DNA from: Pseudosulfitobacter sp. DSM 107133
GTDB taxonomy: Bacteria > Pseudomonadota > Alphaproteobacteria > Rhodobacterales > Rhodobacteraceae
Assembly: GCF_022788695.1 (NCBI RefSeq)
Contig: NZ_CP085162.1
Coordinates: forward strand, 1 to 64,000
Length of the DNA: 64,000 bases
Direction of reading: 5' to 3'
The position numbers and the translations under genes were made by a program. Below are positions 1 through 8,751 of this stretch, piece by piece; within the stretch, counting starts at the first letter, position 1, and the number at the start of each line of letters is the position of its first letter. Under the pieces are notes generated by a model. The model worked only from the letters and a program-made list of their open reading frames with translations. It was not told the origin of the DNA and ran no database searches.

Positions 1-1011
1 TCAAAGCGGATTCCGCTCTGCAAACGTCCTGAAAAACGCCAGAAACGCCTTGTCAGGGTCTGTTGCCGGTGCGCGGTCCCTGGCCCATGCCCGCCATTCC
101 CCCTCGACGTGGTAGATATCAAACCCCGGATGGCGCAGCCGCGCCGTCTCGTAGGTCTCGGACCGCAGCGCCTGCCCCCGCGCCTCCAGCCAGCCGGGCC
201 GTGCGGGCACCGTGTCGCCTTGGGTCCGCTGCTTGCGCCCGACCTTGGAAAACTGCAACTCGCGCTCCGCCGTCGCCGTTCCGCTGGCGTCCTTGGCCCA
301 CCAGCGCAGCTCGACATGGGTCACCCGCCGCCCGGTCTTGATCGGCTCGACCGACACCACGTAATCGCTCAGCGCGTTGACCTCGACCAGCGCCGGTTCG
401 ATCGCCCGCAGCTTCAGGTTCGACCACGAGGTCAGCTTGCCCTTGGGCACGCCCAGAATCCCGCGCAGGTCCTCCAGGCTGAACCGTTCCGACGACCGCC
501 ACCGCAGCTTGCCGCGTTTCTGGATCATCTCGTACAGCGTCAGCGCATATTTCGATGACAGCGCAAACATCACCTCGCGTTGCAGGCGGGCGAACACCGT
601 GCTGTCCTTGATGATCTTGCGCAGACGCGTGGGGATTTCATATTCGAACAATCCGTCGCGGCGGCTGGATTCGATGTTCCCGCCCAGCAACTGCACCCGC
701 TCGATGGCCGGCGCACCGTCGCGGGTGATGCGCACCTTGACGATACAGGCCATCAGCCGCTCGATGGATTCGCCCACCCGGTCGTTGGAATTGTGCGACC
801 CGCGCAGGTCGCCCTTGGAAATCACATGGGTCACCGGCTTGTCGATGGCATCCCACGCGTTCTCCAGAAGCTGGTTGTAGATACGCCGGTCGGCCAGCGT
901 CAGCGGTGTGACCTCGACAAGGTCCACCAGCTCGCCGGGTTTCACCAGCGTGTCGGCATTGGGCCGCGCTTCGACCGTGCGAACGGGTTTGGGTTTCACG
1001 TCCTTCGCCAT
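1..1011 (-). CDS. Plasmid replication initiator, Rep_3 superfamily
   Basis: This 336-residue protein probably starts plasmid replication by binding the iterons that lie directly upstream of it. The central part (about residues 35-250) has the look of a Rep_3 winged-helix initiator: an early LTLADRRIYNQLLENAW segment, then FALSSKYALTLYEMIQKRG, then FSLEDLRGILGVPKGKL followed by LKLRAIEPALVEVN, which are the helix-rich parts of the two winged-helix domains. The ATG at 1011 is the only sensible start. The gene is divergent from parAB, with about 600 bp of origin-like DNA between. In Roseobacter plasmid nomenclature this would be a RepB-type replicon; that label is from memory. The C-terminal 90 residues are poorly characterised. 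Confidence 0.85.
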   Translation of the reverse strand: MAKDVKPKPVRTVEARPNADTLVKPGELVDLVEVTPLTLADRRIYNQLLENAWDAIDKPVTHVISKGDLRGSHNSNDRVGESIERLMACIVKVRITRDGAPAIERVQLLGGNIESSRRDGLFEYEIPTRLRKIIKDSTVFARLQREVMFALSSKYALTLYEMIQKRGKLRWRSSERFSLEDLRGILGVPKGKLTSWSNLKLRAIEPALVEVNALSDYVVSVEPIKTGRRVTHVELRWWAKDASGTATAERELQFSKVGRKQRTQGDTVPARPGWLEARGQALRSETYETARLRHPGFDIYHVEGEWRAWARDRAPATDPDKAFLAFFRTFAERNPL

Positions 1012-1460
1012 TGGACTTACCTGCTCAAACTTACTTTTGTAGTTGTTGTCGTGTAAGCTATCACGAAAGGGCGCTTTGGTAAATCACCCGAAACGTAAGC
1101 TTTGATTCGGGGCAAAACACCCACCCGATTCGCATCACGCTGATATTGTTGCAGAAAAAACGGCATTTTTCACCCCCTTGGGACGCCCCCGAAAAGTAAG
1201 CTTTGGGCCCGCCCCGATCCGTAAGCGGACAGGCCCCCAGACGTAAGGCCCGCCACCCCGAACCGTAAGCCAAGCGGCCCCGATATGTAAGCGTAGTGAC
1301 TGTTTTTCGTGTATTTCCAGTGCATTACAGGCCATGAACAAGAACTATTAGAATCCAGAACCAGACAGGGTTTTTCATATTTGATTTTTGTGGGGTGTTG
1401 CGCGTTCCGACAGATCACCGCACGCACCGCTAACGCAAAGCTTACAAATCGGGTGCACCG
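1012..1460. other. Candidate origin of replication between rep and parA
   Basis: This gene-free interval between the divergent initiator and parA contains at least six direct copies of a GTAAG-containing motif (GTAAG starting at 1053, 1095, 1196, 1221, 1243, 1265 and 1287) and inverted copies near 1030 and 1437-1446. An AT-rich stretch with T-runs follows the iterons at about 1300-1390 and could be the unwinding element. The layout of initiator, iterons and AT-rich DNA is that of an iteron-controlled theta origin. No clear DnaA box was recognised. The remaining DNA up to the parA start at 1637 shows no gene I can support. Confidence 0.75.
1193..1294. repeat. Tandem 22-bp iterons
   Basis: Four consecutive repeats carry GTAAG at 1221, 1243, 1265 and 1287, spaced exactly 22 bp apart, with a fifth copy 25 bp upstream at 1196. 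A 22-bp period is about two helical turns, so bound initiator molecules would lie on one face of the DNA. The copies share CCGTAAGC followed by a C-rich tail (for example GGCCCCGA), and they diverge mostly in the middle. Two more copies at 1053 and 1095 are 42 bp apart. Confidence 0.8.
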
Positions 1461-1636
1461 TGCCCAAACCCCTGTAGAATGACGGTGTTGGGCTGGTGAT
1501 ACGCGTAAACTTCCACTCTTTGACGGCAGAACCCCCAGCTTGCGGTTTTTTGGGCATGTTCCGTCAAACTTCGCACTTTACCATCCAGCCCCAAGGGTTC
1601 ATGATTCGGCGCATCCTCATTGTATTGCGAGCCATC

Positions 1637-2839
1637 ATGGACAACCCTGCCCTTCCCCGCGTCCGTCTGGAAGACCTTGAAAACCTCGCCCGCCGCGCCG
1701 ACACCGTGATCGGCCGGCTGCGCGACCGCATCTATGCCCCCGGCACCGAGAAACAGCTGGACCTGCGGTTTCCCGTGCGCCGCGCCGCCGAGATGGTGGG
1801 CCGCAGCGAAAAGGCCATTCGCGACGCCGAGGACGATGGCCGTCTGCCGATGCCGGACAAGGACCCCGAAACCGGCCGGCGCACCGGATACGAGCTGGCC
1901 GACATCAACCGCATGCGCGCGCTGTTCAGCACCCTGCCCCACCGCGCCGAGACTGACGAGGCGCTGGTGCTGGCGGTTCAGAACTTCAAGGGCGGCGTCG
2001 GCAAATCCACCGTCGTCTGCCATCTGGCGCAATATCTGGCGCTGAAAGGCTACCGCGTCTGCGTGATCGACTGTGACAGCCAGGCCAGCACCACATCAGT
2101 GTTCGGGCTGAACCCCGATGTGGACGTGGACGAGGATGAGGATACGCTTTACCCGTTCTTCCGCCACGGCGGCCCGACCTCGCTGCACTATGCGCTGCGG
2201 GCGACCTATTGGCCGGGCATCGCGCTGATCCCCGCGAACCTGGGGCTCTACGATGCCGAATACGAATTCGCGGCACGGATGGTGCGCGAACAGTCCTTTG
2301 TGCTGGACCGTCTGCGCGACGGCATCGCCACGATCCGCGACCAGTTCGACGTGATCCTGATGGATCCGCCCCCTGCCTTGGGGATGCTGTCGCTGTCGGT
2401 TCTGCGTGCGGCGGACGCGCTGGTGATCCCGGCCCCGCCCAACAACATCGACTTTGGCAGCACCGCGCATTTCCTGAAGATGATGGGCGCCACGCTCAAG
2501 GAACTGGCCGCCGCAGGTGGTCCGCGCGACTATGCGTTCCTGCGCATTCTGGCCACCAAGATGAACGACAACAAATCGGCCCACACCGCGATCAAGCGGA
2601 TGATGGACGCGGTGTTCCCCATGGACATGATGAGCGCGGTTCTGAAAGACAGCGCCGAGTTCGACAACGCCGCCGCCGACCTGGGCACGGTCTATGAAAT
2701 AACAGGCCCTGCGACCCGCACAGAGACACATAAACGCTGCCGGGCCTATCTGGATTCTGTCAACCGCGAGATCGAATTGCTGATCCGCAAGACATGGCCC
2801 AGCCACCACGCCGATCTGCGCAAGGAAGGACTGTTATGA
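1637..2839 (+). CDS. parA: Plasmid partition ATPase ParA
   Basis: This is a 400-residue ParA-type partition ATPase that would move plasmid copies apart together with ParB. An N-terminal helix-turn-helix-like segment (FPVRRAAEMVGRSEKAIRD, residues about 38-56) points to a type Ia ParA that also binds its own promoter. The deviant Walker A motif is NFKGGVGKST, and DCDSQAS and ILMDPPP are the next nucleotide-binding segments. The open frame extends upstream to 1496, but the ATG at 1637 begins the first family-like residues (MDNPALPRVRLEDLENLARR). The stop overlaps the parB start as ATGA, so the two are translationally coupled. Confidence 0.9.
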   Translation: MDNPALPRVRLEDLENLARRADTVIGRLRDRIYAPGTEKQLDLRFPVRRAAEMVGRSEKAIRDAEDDGRLPMPDKDPETGRRTGYELADINRMRALFSTLPHRAETDEALVLAVQNFKGGVGKSTVVCHLAQYLALKGYRVCVIDCDSQASTTSVFGLNPDVDVDEDEDTLYPFFRHGGPTSLHYALRATYWPGIALIPANLGLYDAEYEFAARMVREQSFVLDRLRDGIATIRDQFDVILMDPPPALGMLSLSVLRAADALVIPAPPNNIDFGSTAHFLKMMGATLKELAAAGGPRDYAFLRILATKMNDNKSAHTAIKRMMDAVFPMDMMSAVLKDSAEFDNAAADLGTVYEITGPATRTETHKRCRAYLDSVNREIELLIRKTWPSHHADLRKEGLL

Positions 2840-3816
2840 GCAAGAAACACGACGCCCTGTATGATGATGTTCTGGGAAACCTCGACGCACCGGAACCCGC
2901 CCCCGCCGCCGAAGTCGCACGCGGCAGCCGTTTCCTGAAACGGTCAACCACCATCGCCGATCACGTCACCGGCGAGATCGAGGAGAAAACCCTGCGCTGG
3001 GTCGACCCCGCCGATTGCGTGATGTGGGACCGCCACAACCGCGCCTATGACCTGCTGAGCGAAGAAAACTGCCGCGACCTGATCGACGGTATCCGCGCGC
3101 AGGGCCGTCAGGAATTTCCCGCAATCGTGCGCCGCAAGGGCGACACCTACGAGGTGATCTGCGGCGCGCGGCGGCACTTTGCCGTCAGCTGGCTGCGGGC
3201 GAACAACTACACCCAGTTCAAATACCTGATCGACGTGCGCGACCTGACCGACGAAGAGGCGTTTCGCCTGGCCGACATCGAAAACCGCGACCGCGAGGAC
3301 ATCTCGGATTACGAGCGCGCGATTGACTACGCCGACGCGATCAAACGCTATTACGGCGGCAAGCAAAAGGCGATGGCGGCCCGGCTTGAGGTCAGCCCGC
3401 CGTGGCTCTCGCGCTATCTGGCGCTGGCGGATTTGCCCGGCGACGTGGTCAAGGCGTTCACCTCGATCCGCGACATCAAGGAACGCCATGCCCGCGATCT
3501 GAAACCGCTGTTGGCGCGGCCCGAAACCGGTCAGCTGGTGCTGGAAGAAGCCCGCGCGATCATCCGCGAACAGGCGCGCGGCACCACGCTGGACGGGTTC
3601 GAGGTGATCAAACGGCTCAAGGGCGCGGCCCGCCCTGCCACCGAGCCGAAACCGCGCCCCGTGGGTGGCAAGGAATTCCGGCGCCACATGGCGGACAAGC
3701 CGGTGACCATGCGCAAAAAGGGCCGCATCGTGACGCTGGAATTTGACGCGGACATATCCGACGGCGCCTTGCAGATGGCGCTGGATAAATTCATGGAAGA
3801 CCGCAAGAAAAGCTGA
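2836..3816 (+). CDS. parB: Plasmid partition protein ParB
   Basis: This 326-residue centromere-binding protein is the partner of ParA. The N-terminal half carries the ParB/Sulfiredoxin fold, with the CTP-binding box seen as CGARRHFAVSWLRAN and the ENRDREDISDYERA segment that follows it. A helix-turn-helix (KQKAMAARLEVSPPWLSRYLAL) comes next and would read parS. The C-terminal region is basic and ends in a short dimerisation-like segment. The ATG at 2836 overlaps the parA stop by four bases. Two palindromes lie 8 and 56 bp after the stop and are the likely binding sites. Confidence 0.9.
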   Translation: MSKKHDALYDDVLGNLDAPEPAPAAEVARGSRFLKRSTTIADHVTGEIEEKTLRWVDPADCVMWDRHNRAYDLLSEENCRDLIDGIRAQGRQEFPAIVRRKGDTYEVICGARRHFAVSWLRANNYTQFKYLIDVRDLTDEEAFRLADIENRDREDISDYERAIDYADAIKRYYGGKQKAMAARLEVSPPWLSRYLALADLPGDVVKAFTSIRDIKERHARDLKPLLARPETGQLVLEEARAIIREQARGTTLDGFEVIKRLKGAARPATEPKPRPVGGKEFRRHMADKPVTMRKKGRIVTLEFDADISDGALQMALDKFMEDRKKS

Positions 3817-3823
3817 CTCACTG

Positions 3824-3847
3824 AAAAGTTGCCCATGGGCAACTTTT
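3824..3847. promoter_or_regulatory. Candidate parS centromere site 1
   Basis: This is a perfect 24-bp palindrome whose 16-bp core is GTTGCCCATGGGCAAC (3828-3843), 7 bp after the parB stop. The form GTT-N10-AAC resembles parS sites of alphaproteobacterial plasmids. Because the arms end in A and T runs it could also act as a transcription terminator for parAB, but the second copy nearby and the identical core at 59584 favour a ParB site. Confidence 0.65.
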
Positions 3848-3871
3848 TGGTTTCAGGGGGGCGACGGGCAA

Positions 3872-3891
3872 AAATTGCCCATGGGCAATTT
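3872..3891. promoter_or_regulatory. Candidate parS centromere site 2
   Basis: This 20-bp perfect palindrome has the core TTGCCCATGGGCAA, the same 14 bases as site 1. Its centre is 46 bp from the centre of site 1. It lies between parB and the convergent caspase gene and overlaps a second possible hairpin (GGGCAA...TTGCCC at about 3866-3880). Confidence 0.6.
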
Positions 3892-3914
3892 CCCCAAATC
3901 CGCCCCCTGCCCGC

Positions 3915-6002
3915 CTAGTTTCCCGCCACCGTGTCGATGTCGAATTGCAGGATCGCAGGCGCCGGACCGCTGTCGTCCTCCAGCGCGACGGCCCCCCGCG
4001 TCACCTGACCGAAACCGGCATTGCGCAGCGACGCAGCAAAGCTGCTGTCCTGCGCGGCACCCCCACGCATCACCTCGACCGCGGACTGTCCCAGAAACCG
4101 CAGATCCTCGATGGCGGACTGTGGCTCGGCCGGTGTCAGGATCACCACCACGCGGTCGCGGCCAAAGGCCTCGTCAGTGATGCGGAACAGCCCCTTTTTC
4201 AGCGTGTCACCGGGTTGCAGCCGCCCGCTGTAGAAATGCGTGATCGCGTAATCCGACCCGATGTGCAGCACGTTGGCATCCACCGGAAACGCCTCGTTGT
4301 TCTGCGCCAGCACATGCACCTGATCGTCGGGCACCAGCACCGGCACCGCCACCGTGTCCAGATCGCGCAGGTCCCGCTGTTGGCGGGTCTTGGTTTGCAG
4401 GCGCAGGTCCACGTTCAGGTCGGTGTCGCTGTACTGTCCACCCATCCGCAGCAGGTTGATCGCGCGGCCCATCCGTTCCAGTGAATCCTGCATCAGCGCG
4501 GCCACCTCGGCGGGCTGCCGGTCGGTGGTGCCGACCGAAGGCGTTTGCGCGGCCTTGGACGGCTCGAAATACCCTGTGCCGGGCAACAGCCAGATTGCAT
4601 CGGGGCGCGTGCTGTCGGGCATCACCGCCAGCCGCACGTCGGCATCGGCCCCCGCAGGGACCAGCACCAGCCGCCCGCCCGCGTCCTGTTCCAGCAGGTC
4701 CAGCGTGGCCGTCACCACCGCCGGCACATCGCCATCGGGGCGCGCCACGCGCAGGGTGAAATCGACCACATCGGCCAGCTTGCGGGCATAGCTGCCTTTC
4801 GGCAGCTCCGCGACATCCAGCGCCGGCAGGCCCGCGTGCGCGACCGGCTCCAGCTCGGATGTGAAGGTGTCGGTGAACGTCACCTTGGCATAGCCCACGG
4901 CATCGCTGACGGCACTGGCGGCGGTGGGCAGCAGCGCGACAATCTCGCCCTCGGCGATGTGCTGCAACTGCCCCGCGCGCAGGGTCAGGCCAAAGGCCCC
5001 TTCGCGCACCGGCCACTGGTGGATCTGCTCGCCCGCCTCGCCCGAGAACACATAGCCGTCCAGATCGCCCTCGAACATGGGGGTGGACAGGGCCAGGTTC
5101 TGCACCGCGTATTTGCGCAGCACTTCCTGACCCAACTGGCGATAGGTCACGCCGGGGTTTTCGGCCAGGGTTTCAAAAATCGTATAGGTGAACACGCCCT
5201 GCGACACGCGTCCGGGCGCGCCACGGGGCAGACGTTTTTCCGGCGTCGTCTCGGTGGTTTGGGCTGCGAAAAACGCGATGAATGCGCCGTCGCCATTGCC
5301 GCCCTCGACCGGGCTGGCAGGGCGCGCGCGCGGGTCGGGCAGGGCGCGCGATGTCGCCTCGGCGTCGGCCATCGCGCTGTCAGGCACACCCAGAGCCGAC
5401 GGGTCCAGCTTGCGCATCCGCACCTCCTCGCCGTCCGCTGGGGCGGCGCGGGTGACGGTGCCGGAATGACAGGCGTCGAAGACCGCCCAGACGGTCGCGC
5501 CCTTGGCCCGCAGGCTGCCGATCAGCACGCCGATCTCGTCATCGACCAGCGCGTTTTCGACGCTGCCGACGCTGTCGTCCCACGCCCCGATGTCGACGGG
5601 CAGGAACATCTCGTCCAGCCCGTCCTCCTCGGTTTCAGGGTGCAGCGCGGGGGCCTGCGTGCCGTGGCCCGAGAAGTGCAAATAGACAAAATCGCCCGGA
5701 CCCACACGCGCCGCCATGGCGGCAAACCCGTCGCGGATGCCTTGCAAGGTCGGGCGCCCCGCGCCCTCGACGCCATCGGCCAGAACGGTCACGTTGTCGG
5801 CGGCAAAGGGCACCGGCGCGCTGTCCGTCAGATAGGTCCTCACCAAGGCGACGTCATTCGCAGGTCCTTGCAGCCAATACCGTTCCTCAAGGTTGTCATA
5901 GGTCGACGCGCCGATCAGCAGCGCAAAGTTTTCGGCCAGCGCGGGCAGGGGCACCAGCAAGCTCAGGGCGGTCAGCGCGGGGCGCAACACAGCGCGGCCC
6001 AT
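3915..6002 (-). CDS. Exported caspase-like peptidase (C14), copy 1
   Basis: This 695-residue protein starts with a signal peptide (residues 1-23, ending PALAEN) and a caspase/metacaspase p20-like domain. The catalytic His113 is in YLHFSGHGTQ and the catalytic Cys178 in FDACHSGT, spaced as in family C14. EEDGLDEMFLPVD between them is the usual substrate-loop region. The remaining 450 residues contain no domain I recognise and probably form beta-rich modules. The start at 6002 shares one base (TGATG) with the stop of the small PPC-like gene upstream, so the two are co-translated. The longer frame to 6095 is unlikely because it lacks a signal peptide. The substrate is unknown; many metacaspases cut after Arg or Lys. 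Confidence 0.85.
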   Translation of the reverse strand: MGRAVLRPALTALSLLVPLPALAENFALLIGASTYDNLEERYWLQGPANDVALVRTYLTDSAPVPFAADNVTVLADGVEGAGRPTLQGIRDGFAAMAARVGPGDFVYLHFSGHGTQAPALHPETEEDGLDEMFLPVDIGAWDDSVGSVENALVDDEIGVLIGSLRAKGATVWAVFDACHSGTVTRAAPADGEEVRMRKLDPSALGVPDSAMADAEATSRALPDPRARPASPVEGGNGDGAFIAFFAAQTTETTPEKRLPRGAPGRVSQGVFTYTIFETLAENPGVTYRQLGQEVLRKYAVQNLALSTPMFEGDLDGYVFSGEAGEQIHQWPVREGAFGLTLRAGQLQHIAEGEIVALLPTAASAVSDAVGYAKVTFTDTFTSELEPVAHAGLPALDVAELPKGSYARKLADVVDFTLRVARPDGDVPAVVTATLDLLEQDAGGRLVLVPAGADADVRLAVMPDSTRPDAIWLLPGTGYFEPSKAAQTPSVGTTDRQPAEVAALMQDSLERMGRAINLLRMGGQYSDTDLNVDLRLQTKTRQQRDLRDLDTVAVPVLVPDDQVHVLAQNNEAFPVDANVLHIGSDYAITHFYSGRLQPGDTLKKGLFRITDEAFGRDRVVVILTPAEPQSAIEDLRFLGQSAVEVMRGGAAQDSSFAASLRNAGFGQVTRGAVALEDDSGPAPAILQFDIDTVAGN

Positions 6003-6622
6003 CAGTTTGTGATCAGCGCATAATCGGCGCTGCTGCCGCTGGCGTTCTGCACCGCGATGGTGAAATCGCCGGTGCTGCGCGGGCTCCACCCGCAATAGGC
6101 GATGGCGCTGGAATCGGTGTCGGAACAGACCAGCCGCCCCTGAGCGTCGGTGACCTTCAGGTTCAGGTCGTTGCTGCCCTTGGCCTCGACATAAATCTCG
6201 GCATAGGTGCCGCCCTCGAAGGGCACGGCGCGATAGGTGTCGGTCTGGCCGCCGCCGATCCGCGCGTTGTTGTAGACCGGGCCGCTGACCACCCCCTTGG
6301 TGTTTTCGGATGCCACGTCGTCGATCAACCCCAGCATCATGTCGTCGCCTGCCGCCAGATCCCGCGCGGTGGCCAGCATCGCATCGGCATCCAGCGCGCC
6401 GTCGCCGGGGGTGCCATCCTCGGCCATGCGGTCGGTGGGGGACAGGCCCAGACCCCGGCGCATCTTGGCGGCGGCCAGCACCAGCAGCGGATCGCGGGTG
6501 GCGACGCCAGTGTCATAGATAACGCGGCTGGCTTCGGCCTGTTTCAGCGGCGCGGGGTCGGCGGCCAGCGCGGGCAGGGCCGACAGGATCAGGGCAGCGG
6601 TCAGGGTGGTGAAACGGGTCAT
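6002..6622 (-). CDS. Small exported PPC-like protein, copy 1
   Basis: This 206-residue protein has a clear signal peptide (MTRFTTLTAALILSALPALA). An alpha-helical segment with DADAMLATARDLAAGD is followed by a C-terminal beta-sandwich-like region resembling pre-peptidase C-terminal (PPC) domains: a YAEIYVEAKG strand, then NLKVTDAQG and DFTIAVQNAS. Two cysteines (LVCSD and AYCGW) could form a disulfide. It is a paralogue of the gene at 17627-18334, sharing DADAML, the cysteine pair and the ending LTN or ITN. It is the first gene of a two-gene operon with the caspase, with a ribosome site AAGGA before its ATG. I infer a binding or regulatory partner of the peptidase; there is no direct evidence. 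Confidence 0.7.
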   Translation of the reverse strand: MTRFTTLTAALILSALPALAADPAPLKQAEASRVIYDTGVATRDPLLVLAAAKMRRGLGLSPTDRMAEDGTPGDGALDADAMLATARDLAAGDDMMLGLIDDVASENTKGVVSGPVYNNARIGGGQTDTYRAVPFEGGTYAEIYVEAKGSNDLNLKVTDAQGRLVCSDTDSSAIAYCGWSPRSTGDFTIAVQNASGSSADYALITN

Positions 6623-6779
6623 GGGAACATCCTTGAAAATAGGTTTTGGTCTGGAATTAAGTCAAAGTTAGCGATGCATGCGCGACCTGCCAAGCGGGCG
6701 AATTTTCATGACGGCATTTTTCACATGTACGGGGGCGATTTCCGGTCTAGGGTTTGTGCAGATTGATGAAAGATTGTAT

Positions 6780-8063
6780 ATGCGTCTGATATTGCTTGTT
6801 ATTTTAATATGTATGGCGGCAGTGCCCCGCTTTGCCACCGCCCAGATGGCCCCACAGGCCGCCGCCCACGTGCTGGAGGCCACCCTGATGCTGCGCAGCG
6901 CCGACGGGCGGGACCGTTTCCTCGGCTCGGGCTTTGTCTTTGGCAGCAATGACCGCGCCGTGACCAACGCCCATGTGGTCGGCAAGGCCGCGCAGGTGGT
7001 GGTCGTGACCCAAGGCGGCACCCGCATCGACGCCACGGTGATCGCCGTGGACCCGCTGCGCGATCTGGCGGTGCTGCAACTGGCCACGCCGCACGATGCG
7101 GTGTTGCAGCCTGCGTCCGGCGTTGCGGTCGGGCAGGGGGTCTTTGCCACCGGCGCCCCGCTTGAGGCGGCGTTTACCCTGACGCAGGGGATCGTCTCGG
7201 CGCTGTCCCGCCAGATCGACTCGACGCAGCCCGTGGGCTATCTGCAACATTCCGCAGCCGTCAACCCGGGCAGCAGCGGCGGGCCGCTGGTGGATGCCGC
7301 AGGCGACGTTCTGGGCATAAACACCCGTATCAGTGACGGTTCGCGGTTCTTTGTCGGCATCGCTTACGCCGTGCCGGTGGCGGACGTAAGCGACTTTGTG
7401 GCGCGCGGCCCACTGCCCGAACATCCGCCGCTGGGCGTGCAACTGCGCCCGCTGGTCCCGCGGATCAAGGCGGCCTTGGGCTATGACGGCACCGGCGCGC
7501 TGGTGGAACAGGTGCAGCCCGACACACCCGCCGATCTGGCAGGGGTGCAGGCGGGCGATATCCTGACCATGGTGGATGATCATGCGATCACCATGCCGGG
7601 CGATCTGGCCTTTGCGCTGGCACAGGGGGGCGCAGAGGTGCGGCTGGGCGTGCAGCGGGGAAATCAGGCTCTGACACTGGTGGTTTCGCGTGTCGTGGTC
7701 CAATCCGACATCACCCCCGCCACCCCGCAACAGGTCCAGCGCCGCGATCAGTACAAGCTGACCGACATGGGGCTGGTTCTGGACCCCGACGGCACCATCC
7801 GCGCGGTTGTGAATCAGGGCGCAGGGTTCTTTGCAGGTCTCACGGGGGGCGACCGGATCGTCGCGATCAACGGCACCGCCATTACCGATCTGCCCGACGG
7901 TTGGACCCGCAATTTTACCTTTGACAGCGCGGTCTTGCTGCGCATCTCATTGCCGGACGGGGCGACGCGGCATTACCTGCTGGACCCGTGGGAGGACGGC
8001 CCGGCGCTGCGTCTGGCCAGCGGTGCCAACGTGCTGGACATGGAGGTGGTCAGCTTTGACTGA
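6780..8063 (+). CDS. HtrA/DegP-like serine protease with two PDZ-like domains
   Basis: This 427-residue exported protease has a signal peptide over residues 1-21 and a trypsin-fold domain with the triad His65 (TNAHVV), Asp95 (DPLRDLAVL) and Ser166 (NPGSSGGPL). Two PDZ-like regions follow, at about 238-310 (GALVEQVQPDTPADLAGVQAGDIL) and 340-410 (AGFFAGLTGGDRIVAING). HtrA proteases act in the periplasm on misfolded or signalling substrates. The frame opens at 6678, but the ATG at 6780 begins the signal peptide. It is divergent from the caspase/PPC pair across 157 bp and leads the two-component genes, so it may be the envelope sensor or processing arm of this cluster. Confidence 0.88.
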   Translation: MRLILLVILICMAAVPRFATAQMAPQAAAHVLEATLMLRSADGRDRFLGSGFVFGSNDRAVTNAHVVGKAAQVVVVTQGGTRIDATVIAVDPLRDLAVLQLATPHDAVLQPASGVAVGQGVFATGAPLEAAFTLTQGIVSALSRQIDSTQPVGYLQHSAAVNPGSSGGPLVDAAGDVLGINTRISDGSRFFVGIAYAVPVADVSDFVARGPLPEHPPLGVQLRPLVPRIKAALGYDGTGALVEQVQPDTPADLAGVQAGDILTMVDDHAITMPGDLAFALAQGGAEVRLGVQRGNQALTLVVSRVVVQSDITPATPQQVQRRDQYKLTDMGLVLDPDGTIRAVVNQGAGFFAGLTGGDRIVAINGTAITDLPDGWTRNFTFDSAVLLRISLPDGATRHYLLDPWEDGPALRLASGANVLDMEVVSFD

Positions 8064-8751
8064 GGCAGGCAGAATATTGATCGTCGAGGACGACGCCGAC
8101 ATGGCCCGCGCATTGGCCGAGGCATGTAGCGAACTGGGCTATACCCCCGTGTTAGAGACGACATGCGCCGCAGGGCTTGCCACCGCGCGAACGGGGCAGT
8201 TCCCGCTGGCGATCCTGGACCGGATGATGCCCGACGGCGACAGCATCGACATGCTGGCCGAACTGCGGCACGCGGGCACCATCGGCGCGATCCTGATGGT
8301 CAGCGCATTGGCGCACGCAGGCCACCGCAGTCACGGGCTGGACCGGGGGGCCGATGATTACCTTGCCAAACCCTTTGCCCCCGAGGAGCTGCGCGCCCGC
8401 ATCCGCGCGCTGGTGCGCCGGACCAAGGCACAGCCCATGGACAACGATTTTCTGGTGTTCGACGGGCTTGAAATCCGCGTCAAGGCGCGCACGGTGCATC
8501 ACGGACAGGATCATATTCCCCTGTCGCCCAAGGAATTCGAACTGTTGATGTATTTCGCCACCCACGCAGGCACCCCGCTCAGCCGGATGCAGCTGCTGGA
8601 ACACGTCTGGAACCTGCATTTCGATCCGCAAACCAATGTGGTCGACGTGCATGTGGGCCGGTTGCGCCGCAAGCTGGAACAGCACACCAACCGCGCGTGG
8701 ATCCACACCGCACGCGGGGCGGGCTATTGGTTCGGGCCGGACGGGGCATGA
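8056..8751 (+). CDS. OmpR-family response regulator
   Basis: This 231-residue regulator has an N-terminal receiver domain with acidic pocket EDD (11-13), phospho-acceptor Asp55 (LAILDRMMPDG) and the conserved Lys in YLAKPF, then a winged-helix DNA-binding domain (LSPKEFELLMYFATHAG to VDVHVGRLRRKLE). I place the start at the TTG at 8056, inside the last codons of the HtrA gene, because GGAGG lies at 8042-8046 at good spacing and the product then begins with the family-typical TEAGRILIVEDD. The first ATG (8101) would cut into the receiver domain. It is coupled to the kinase by an ATGA overlap. Likely targets are the divergent promoters at 6623-6779; that is inference. Confidence 0.88.
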   Translation: MTEAGRILIVEDDADMARALAEACSELGYTPVLETTCAAGLATARTGQFPLAILDRMMPDGDSIDMLAELRHAGTIGAILMVSALAHAGHRSHGLDRGADDYLAKPFAPEELRARIRALVRRTKAQPMDNDFLVFDGLEIRVKARTVHHGQDHIPLSPKEFELLMYFATHAGTPLSRMQLLEHVWNLHFDPQTNVVDVHVGRLRRKLEQHTNRAWIHTARGAGYWFGPDGA

